The translations under genes and the position numbers were made by a program. This document shows, in pieces, positions 30,552 to 35,534 of a stretch of DNA of 35,534 bases. Every line of letters begins with the position of its first letter. Within the stretch, counting starts at the first letter, position 1. The notes beneath the pieces are model-generated. The model made no database searches and was not told where the DNA came from. It saw nothing but the letters and a program-made list of their open reading frames with translations. The DNA is from Pseudalkalibacillus decolorationis (GTDB lineage: Bacteria > Bacillota > Bacilli > Bacillales > Fictibacillaceae), in the NCBI RefSeq assembly GCF_024609785.1, contig NZ_JANHJQ010000034.1:1-35534 (forward strand). The letters are read 5' to 3'.

Positions 30552-31275
30552 CAAATGGATCATACCTGATCAATCAGAATATATAAATTGGAAGCTGCCG
30601 ATGGTTGAAATATTTGAAACGGTTGAAGGAGAAGGGAACATGGCGGGCTTCCCTACCATTTTTGTCCGCGTATTCCACTGTAACCTTAGATGCTCTTGGT
30701 GTGATACGGACTATAGCTATGCACCCTCTAAGCATGAATTTGAAGCGACTATTGAAGAAATTATTGATCGAATCAAGGAATTTTCTAGTCGTCGAATTTG
30801 TTTTACCGGTGGTGAACCCCTTATACATCTTGAAAAATCGGCTGCACTTCTGCAAGCTATGTGTGAGCTTGATCAGATTGAAGATGTACACATTGAAACA
30901 AATGGTGCAATCGATTTAACCCTTTTTGAAAAATTGCGGAAGCATCATAAGCAAGTGAACCAAAAAGCACGGTTTATCATGGACTTTAAACTGCCGGAAT
31001 CAGGTGAAATGACCCGGATGATTTATTCGAACTTTGATTTGTTACAGACAAAAGATGAAATAAAGTTCGTCATTGGAAGTGATGAAGACTTTACTGTCGC
31101 TACGTCTGTTGTCAAGGAGCATCATAAAAAAGGTCAAGTGCTGTACAGTCCCGTATGGGAAACGATGCCACCAGAAAAGCTCGTCAAAAAAATTCTTTCC
31201 GAACCACTGCCGGATGTGAAATTGAGTTTACAAATGCACAAAATCATTTGGGATCCAAATAAAAGAGGTGTCTAA
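30544..31275 (+). CDS. queE: 7-carboxy-7-deazaguanine synthase QueE
   Basis: A 243-residue radical SAM enzyme that contracts 6-carboxytetrahydropterin to 7-carboxy-7-deazaguanine. The cluster-binding motif is C46-N-L-R-C50-S-W-C53, preceded by the substrate-binding ETVEGEG at 25-31, and TGGEPL is the SAM-binding GGE motif. The start overlaps the queD end (ATGAGTAA), so the two are translationally coupled. queC starts 2 nt after its stop codon. Confidence 0.96.
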   Translation: MSNKWIIPDQSEYINWKLPMVEIFETVEGEGNMAGFPTIFVRVFHCNLRCSWCDTDYSYAPSKHEFEATIEEIIDRIKEFSSRRICFTGGEPLIHLEKSAALLQAMCELDQIEDVHIETNGAIDLTLFEKLRKHHKQVNQKARFIMDFKLPESGEMTRMIYSNFDLLQTKDEIKFVIGSDEDFTVATSVVKEHHKKGQVLYSPVWETMPPEKLVKKILSEPLPDVKLSLQMHKIIWDPNKRGV

Positions 31276-31276
31276 C

Positions 31277-31951
31277 GTGAAAAAAGCAGTCATTGTATTA
31301 AGTGGCGGTCTTGATAGTACTACTTGTATGGGAATCGCAAAGGAAAAAGGCTATGATCTTTATCCAATTACATTCCATTATGGGCAGAGACATAATCGTG
31401 AGGTTGAGCAAGCTGAAAAAGTAGCGCACTTTTATGATGCTCCTGAACACAGAATAGTCGACGTGCAATTCCTCCAACATATTGGTGGTAGCGCTCTGAC
31501 CGATGAGTCTATGGAAGTAAGAACGGACGGGGTTGAAGAAGAAGTTCCGTCAACATACGTGCCAGCGAGAAACATGATTTTTTTAGCCTTGGCTAGTGCT
31601 TATGCGGAAGTAATTGGGGCAGAGGCGATTTATATTGGGGTATCTGCGGTTGACTATAGTGGCTATCCGGATTGCCGACCAGAATTTATCAGCAGTATGG
31701 GTAAGACGGTTAACCTTGCAACGAAAGCGGGAACATCCGGCGACAACCTCGTGATCCAGGCACCATTAATGCACCTTACAAAAAAGGAAACGATTGAAGA
31801 GGGCGTACGTTTAGCGGTACCGTATGAATTAACTACTTCATGCTACCTTGGTGAAGAAAAGGCTTGTGGTGAGTGTGATAGCTGCCGTTTACGTTTAAAA
31901 GGATTTGAAGAAGCGGACAAAGAAGATCCTATTCTTTACGCAAAAAGGTGA
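31277..31951 (+). CDS. queC: 7-cyano-7-deazaguanine (preQ0) synthase QueC
   Basis: A 224-residue ATP-dependent enzyme that converts 7-carboxy-7-deazaguanine to preQ0. The PP-loop is SGGLDS at 9-14, and the C-terminal zinc site uses the Cys of SCYLGEEKACGECDSC. The start is GTG 31277, about 6 nt after GAGGTG; an in-frame GTG at 31268 lies inside that site. The queF reductase usually completing the pathway to preQ1 is not in this window. Confidence 0.96.
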   Translation: MKKAVIVLSGGLDSTTCMGIAKEKGYDLYPITFHYGQRHNREVEQAEKVAHFYDAPEHRIVDVQFLQHIGGSALTDESMEVRTDGVEEEVPSTYVPARNMIFLALASAYAEVIGAEAIYIGVSAVDYSGYPDCRPEFISSMGKTVNLATKAGTSGDNLVIQAPLMHLTKKETIEEGVRLAVPYELTTSCYLGEEKACGECDSCRLRLKGFEEADKEDPILYAKR

Positions 31952-32026
31952 AGGAATAGCAGTTGTCAGAAACTTAAGTTACAATAGTGAATGTAGAAAT
32001 TTTCTGGCAAATGGAAGGGAGAAACC

Positions 32027-33097
32027 ATGAAAGAAGAAACCTTAAAGCTATTTCAAACATTGACGGAATTACAAGGTGCCCCAGGGTTTGAGCATGATGT
32101 TCGTAAGTTTGTACGCTCAGAGCTTGAACCGGTATCTGATGAAATTATCCAGGATGGTCTAGGAAGTGTTTTCGGGGTAAAAAAAGGTGAAGAGAACAGC
32201 CCTAAGATCATGGTCGCTGGCCACATGGACGAAGTCGGTTTTATGGTTACACAAATTACTCCTAATGGGATGCTTCGTTTCGAGACGCTTGGAGGCTGGT
32301 GGAGCCAAGTATTATTAGCACAACGTGTACAGGTTATGACGGATCGTGGACCAATCGTTGGTGTAATTGGTTCAACACCTCCACACCTTCTTGAAGAATC
32401 ACAGCGTTCGAAACCAATGCCTATGAAGCAAATGTATATTGATATCGGTGCGGATAATCGCGATGACGCAAAGGCAATTGGAGTACGCCCCGGTCAACAA
32501 ATTGTTCCTATCTGCCCGTTCACTCCAATGGCAAACAAGAAGAAAATCCTTGCCAAAGCATGGGACAACCGTTATGGAGTTGGACTTGCGATCGAATTAA
32601 TGAAGGAATTAAAGGGCTCAGAGCTACCTAACAACTTATACTCCGGGGCTACTGTTCAGGAAGAAGTTGGCCTGCGTGGTTCTAAGACTGCTGCAAACCT
32701 TATCAAGCCAGATCTTTTTTATGCGCTAGATGCAAGTCCCGCCAACGACGCTAGTGGTGATAAAGAAGCCTTCGGTCAGCTCGGACAAGGGGCATTGCTT
32801 CGGATTCTGGATCGCACAATGATCACCCATAAAGGCATGAGAGAATTTATCCTTGATACTGCCGAATCGAATGACATTCCATACCAATACTTTATTTCAC
32901 AGGGTGGTACAGATGCAGGGAGTGTCCATATTTCCAATAACGGTGTACCATCAGCAGTAATCGGAATTTGCTCTCGTTACATTCATACTTCAGCGTCAAT
33001 GATTCACGTTGATGATTATGAAGCCGCAAAAGAACTCTTAATTAAACTAGTAAAACACTCTGACCGAGCTACAGTTGACCAGATTATCAATACTTAA
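32027..33097 (+). CDS. ytoP: M42 family glutamyl aminopeptidase-like YtoP
   Basis: A 356-residue M42 metallopeptidase of the tetrahedral aminopeptidase type. Metal and catalytic motifs: AGHMDEVGF (H66, D68), the bridging Asp in WDNRYG, the Glu pair in QEEVGLRG, the Asp in YALDASPA and the His in RYIHTSASM. Together with B. subtilis YtoP it is annotated as an aminopeptidase. GAAGGGAG precedes ATG 32027. It is followed 25 bp later by the NTPase gene, so they probably form an operon. Confidence 0.94.
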   Translation: MKEETLKLFQTLTELQGAPGFEHDVRKFVRSELEPVSDEIIQDGLGSVFGVKKGEENSPKIMVAGHMDEVGFMVTQITPNGMLRFETLGGWWSQVLLAQRVQVMTDRGPIVGVIGSTPPHLLEESQRSKPMPMKQMYIDIGADNRDDAKAIGVRPGQQIVPICPFTPMANKKKILAKAWDNRYGVGLAIELMKELKGSELPNNLYSGATVQEEVGLRGSKTAANLIKPDLFYALDASPANDASGDKEAFGQLGQGALLRILDRTMITHKGMREFILDTAESNDIPYQYFISQGGTDAGSVHISNNGVPSAVIGICSRYIHTSASMIHVDDYEAAKELLIKLVKHSDRATVDQIINT

Positions 33098-33122
33098 TAT
33101 TTTATGAAAAGGGGAGAGCAAG

Positions 33123-33629
33123 TTGAAAGTCGCTGTTGGTTCTAAAAATCCAGCAAAAATTCGTGCTGTACAGGAAGTGACCAATCTTCTTGGTTGGACA
33201 ATTGATGCGATTGATGCTTCATCTTTCGTTTCCGCTCAACCCTCTTCAGATTCAGAAACCCGCAAAGGTGCTCTTAATCGGGCAACAAACTGTATTACAC
33301 ATGGATATGATCTCGGATTGGGATTAGAGGGCGGTGTAGTCGATACCAAAGAGGGCATGTTCCTATGCAACTGGGGTGCCTTAGTGACAAAAGACAAAAT
33401 GGATTTTGTAGCAAGTGGTGCTAAGATTCTTTTGCCAAAAGATATTGCACAGCCCGTTCGAATGGGCAGGGAACTTGGAGACGTTATGGCCGATTACACG
33501 GATAACAAGGATGTCCGCAAACAGGAAGGTGCGATTGGTATTTTTACAGACGGCTGGGTTACAAGGGATGAAATGTTTGCCCATATTGTAAAATTGCTGG
33601 TAGGCCAATATCAGTTTTATCAAAAATGA
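33123..33629 (+). CDS. DUF84/YjjX-like inosine/xanthosine triphosphatase
   Basis: A 168-residue protein of the DUF84 (YjjX) NTPase family, which hydrolyses non-canonical nucleoside triphosphates such as ITP and XTP. Key motifs are VGSKNPAK at the N terminus, SETRKGALNRA, GLGLEGGVV and the end GAIGIFTDGWVTR. TTG 33123 has GGGGAG about 6 nt upstream and no ATG is nearby. It follows ytoP and ends at a near-perfect palindromic terminator shared with ytoQ. Confidence 0.88.
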   Translation: MKVAVGSKNPAKIRAVQEVTNLLGWTIDAIDASSFVSAQPSSDSETRKGALNRATNCITHGYDLGLGLEGGVVDTKEGMFLCNWGALVTKDKMDFVASGAKILLPKDIAQPVRMGRELGDVMADYTDNKDVRKQEGAIGIFTDGWVTRDEMFAHIVKLLVGQYQFYQK

Positions 33630-33669
33630 ACATATAAAAAAGAGGGGATCCCCTCTTTTTTTATATGTT
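33629..33669. terminator. Bidirectional terminator between NTPase gene and ytoQ
   Basis: AACATATAAAAAAGAGGGG at 33629-33647 is complementary to CCCCTC, seven T and ATATGTT at 33650-33669, with one bulged T. The self-complementary GATC forms the loop. The NTPase stop codon (TGA 33627-33629) just overlaps the stem. Confidence 0.93.
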
Positions 33670-34114
33670 ATTTTTCTTCAAATACATAGGAAAGTGCTTG
33701 TAATGCTTGATCAACTGTCTCAACGGTCACAGTAGCCTTGTTTGCTAACTCCTTTAAAGGATGGTGTAAGGATTCAGGGCGTACGAGTATAAGGGGTTTC
33801 TGTAAAGCAAGTGCTGTTGACGCGTCCATTGCCGTATTCCATTGCTTATATTTTTCACCAAATAATGCGACTACCACATCTGCTTTTGAAAGCAGGATTT
33901 GTGTTCGTAAATTGTTGAAATCGGATGCTTTATCATCTTTATATACCTTATTTGGTTGTTCCCCAAGTATCTCTTCCCCGATGTCATCAGATCGATCATG
34001 ATTAGTCATTGGTCCAACAAAGGATAATGGCAAATTCTTTTCTTCTGCCTTCTGCTTTACTACTTCTCGCCAATCGTCATGAATTTGTCCTGCTAAGTAT
34101 ACCGTTACATTCAT
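33668..34114 (-). CDS. ytoQ: YtoQ family protein
   Basis: A 148-residue soluble protein. The start VTVYLAGQIHDDWRE and PMTNHDRSDDIGEEILG segments match the YtoQ family; the fold resembles nucleoside 2-deoxyribosyltransferases, with SKADVVVALFGEKYKQWN as a likely nucleotide-binding strand and loop. Biochemical role is not established. ATG 34114 lies 9 nt after AAAGGAG, and TTG 34117 is the less likely start. It converges on the NTPase gene. Confidence 0.88.
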   Translation of the reverse strand: MNVTVYLAGQIHDDWREVVKQKAEEKNLPLSFVGPMTNHDRSDDIGEEILGEQPNKVYKDDKASDFNNLRTQILLSKADVVVALFGEKYKQWNTAMDASTALALQKPLILVRPESLHHPLKELANKATVTVETVDQALQALSYVFEEK

Positions 34115-34137
34115 CAAATCAACTCCTTTAAATGATG

Positions 34138-34166
34138 TTGAAAAATTGATTAAATACTCTTATTAT
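34138..34166 (+). promoter_or_regulatory. Sigma-A promoter of mltG
   Basis: TTGAAA at 34138-34143 and TATTAT at 34161-34166 with a 17-bp spacer. Transcription would start near 34173, leaving a leader of about 120 nt. Confidence 0.65.
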
Positions 34167-34260
34167 TCATATTACCATGAGGTTGAAGGAAGGAAAATTG
34201 ATATGGCTTCTTTACTGTATGAATGACTACCTATCTTCATGGGAAGGCTGAATAAAAGTT

Positions 34261-34288
34261 GGAATTAAGGAATTAAGGAATTAAGGGG
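34261..34288 (+). repeat. Three perfect 8-bp repeats at the mltG ribosome binding site
   Basis: GGAATTAA occurs three times in a row (34261-34284) and runs into GGGG, forming TTAAGGGG as the Shine-Dalgarno sequence 7 nt before ATG 34295. Each unit also creates an AAGGA, so the tract is a series of potential ribosome sites. Confidence 0.85.
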
Positions 34289-34294
34289 TTCGAT

Positions 34295-35299
34295 ATGATT
34301 CGGAAAAAATGGATCTTACTTTCTTTCGCTCTATTGTGTACAGCACTCATTGGCTGGTTGGTTTTTGAACTCACTCCTTATTCTTCGGATCAAGTACAGA
34401 CGATAAAGGTAGATAAAGGAGCAGGGTTAACAAGTGTTGCTGAAGAGTTAGAGGAAATGGAAATTATAAAAAATAAAACATTTTTCATGTTATATGGAAA
34501 AATCATTGGTTCTGATAATAAAATTAAACCTGGAAAACATGTGATATCTGGTGACTTATCATACTCAGAAATTTATAGTGAGCTTGTAAGGTCTCCGGTA
34601 GAAAAGGGGCAAGAAGTAGTTATTCCAGAAGGGTTTACTGTCGAACAAATTGCCACACGGTTAGAGAAAAAGGGAATCACAAGTGAAAAAGCATTTTTAA
34701 AAGCTGTAAAAACCGGAGAAGGCATTTCTCATCCACTCATTGAAAAAGTAAAAAAACACGAAGGAACCCAATACAAGCTTGAAGGCTTTCTGTTCCCAGA
34801 TACGTATTACCTACCGAAAGATAGTCGTCCTGAAAAGGTCATTGTAAAAATGTTAAATCGTTTTCAAGAGGTGAAAGATCAGTTTGAAACCCCTAAGGAG
34901 CTTAGTCTTCATGAATGGGTAACTTTAGCATCAATCGTTGAGAGAGAGGCGGTTGTTGCAAAAGAAAGACCCGTCATTGCAGGGGTGTTTATTAACCGAT
35001 TAGAGGATCAGTGGAAATTACAATCGTGTGCCACTGTTCAATATGTCCTTGACAAACCAAAAGAAAGGCTACTATTTAAGGATTTGAAAGTTAAAAGTCC
35101 TTATAATACGTACCTTAATAAAGGACTTCCTCCTGGACCAATTAGTAATCCTGGAAAGGCATCGTTAAAGGCTGTTGTAAATGCTAAGCAACATAATTTT
35201 TATTTCTTCGTAGTTAAAGGGGACGGCACTGGAACACATCACTTCTCCAAAACGTTTAAAGAACATCAACGATATACCTCACACGAAGGAAATTGGTAA
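34295..35299 (+). CDS. mltG: Endolytic murein transglycosylase MltG (YceG-like)
   Basis: A 334-residue membrane-anchored lytic transglycosylase that cuts nascent glycan strands. One N-terminal membrane helix (about 6-26) is followed by a LysM-like part (about 35-100) and the YceG catalytic domain. The catalytic Glu is probably E216 in LASIVEREA, and the motifs LEGFLFPDTYY, VFINRL, SPYNTY and LPPGPISNPG are all present. The B. subtilis protein of this family is YrrL, at a different locus, so whether this is the ortholog or a second copy is unknown. A family A repeat starts 10 bp after its stop. Confidence 0.94.
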   Translation: MIRKKWILLSFALLCTALIGWLVFELTPYSSDQVQTIKVDKGAGLTSVAEELEEMEIIKNKTFFMLYGKIIGSDNKIKPGKHVISGDLSYSEIYSELVRSPVEKGQEVVIPEGFTVEQIATRLEKKGITSEKAFLKAVKTGEGISHPLIEKVKKHEGTQYKLEGFLFPDTYYLPKDSRPEKVIVKMLNRFQEVKDQFETPKELSLHEWVTLASIVEREAVVAKERPVIAGVFINRLEDQWKLQSCATVQYVLDKPKERLLFKDLKVKSPYNTYLNKGLPPGPISNPGKASLKAVVNAKQHNFYFFVVKGDGTGTHHFSKTFKEHQRYTSHEGNW

Positions 35300-35308
35300 G
35301 ATCGATTA

Positions 35309-35464
35309 TAAGAAAAGCGCAAGCGCCCTGCTTAGCCACGAAGGTCACTGGAAGACCGACGAGGAGGCTGTTGCCGCCGCAGGAGGCCTGAAGTGATCCA
35401 AGTGGTTGGGCGCTGAAGCTAGACATTACATCCATGCCGCAAACTTTTATACTTTCTTAACGTG
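35309..35464 (-). repeat. Family A repeat, short form, inverted
   Basis: A 156-bp copy in the same orientation as that at 26.3 kb, without the 53-bp cassette. It starts TAAGAAAAGCGCAAGCGCCC and ends TTTATACTTTCTTAACGTG, the latter being the end shared with family B copies 1 and 2. It follows mltG directly and may act as its terminator. Confidence 0.92.
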
Positions 35465-35476
35465 TAAAATAGGGAT

Positions 35477-35533
35477 CTGACATCCACTTTCACAACATTT
35501 TTGATGAAATGTTGTGAATTCCAGTAGTGTCAG
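35477..35533. repeat. Large inverted repeat at the window edge
   Basis: TTCACAACATTT at 35489-35500 is perfectly complementary to AAATGTTGTGAA at 35507-35518 around TTGATG, and CTGACA at 35477-35482 pairs with TGTCAG at 35528-35533 outside it. There is no T run, so a plain terminator is unlikely; it could be an operator, a leader hairpin or the end of a further repeat. The context is cut off. Confidence 0.6.
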
Positions 35534-35534
35534 C

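Overview
This window reads as a stretch of core chromosome from a low-to-moderate-GC Bacillaceae bacterium (Bacillus, Fictibacillus or Alkalihalobacillus type). The evidence is a dense set of genes I recognise from the B. subtilis yt- region (ytoA, ytpA, ytpB, ytqB/mnmM, leuS, ytfP, ytgP/murJ, ytzE, ytjP/pepV, ytkP, ytlP, ytlQ, ytmP, ytzH, trmB, ytnP, ytoP, ytoQ), strong AGGAGG-type ribosome binding sites, many TTG and GTG starts, a leucine T-box and a probable preQ1 riboswitch. I see no rRNA, tRNA, CRISPR array, prophage or transposase gene.

Layout. 1-2.7 kb: PAP2 phosphatase, VOC protein, gamma-carbonic anhydrase YtoA, lysophospholipase YtpA. 2.8-5.6 kb: tetraprenyl-beta-curcumene synthase YtpB, tRNA methyltransferase MnmM, a second PAP2 phosphatase. 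5.6-8.9 kb: leuS behind a sigma-A promoter and a leucine T-box; about 500 bp of repeat-filled leader lies between T-box terminator and gene. 9.3-16.1 kb: active rhodanese, a membrane-anchored rhodanese-like protein without the catalytic Cys, Cse60, Nudix, flavoprotein YtfP, lipid II flippase MurJ, a DUF6884-like protein, an RsuA-type pseudouridine synthase and a PRC-barrel protein. 16.3-16.8 kb: three tandem copies of an interspersed repeat. 16.8-25.8 kb: YtzE, YugO-type K+ channel, PepV, MFS transporter, cysteine synthase, ThpR, CidA/CidB pair, YtlQ, YtmP. 25.8-29.8 kb: YtzH, two very short membrane ORFs (one CydS-like), TrmB, lactonase YtnP, a secreted/anchored protein of unknown role, a PepSY protein. 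29.8-33.7 kb: queDEC (preQ0 synthesis) behind a complex leader, M42 peptidase YtoP, a DUF84/YjjX-like NTPase. 33.7-35.5 kb: YtoQ, MltG and another repeat copy.

Shared themes. Several genes act on tRNA: leuS, mnmM (wobble U34), trmB (m7G46), queDEC (queuosine precursor at G34), plus ThpR and an RNA pseudouridine synthase. A second group serves the envelope: two PAP2 phosphatases, MurJ, MltG, YtpA/YtpB terpenoid and phospholipid metabolism, and CidAB.

The least ordinary content is intergenic. Two modular interspersed repeat families (A and B) share an end of about 20 bp and sit at gene ends; one decayed A copy lies between ytpA and ytpB. A 120-bp tandem repeat and two different arrays with a helically phased 20-bp period flank leuS. 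The queD leader combines a probable preQ1-I aptamer, a 49-codon ORF and a long stem whose 5' strand can alternatively pair with the queD Shine-Dalgarno sequence. Statements about B. subtilis gene order come from memory and were not checked against a database.
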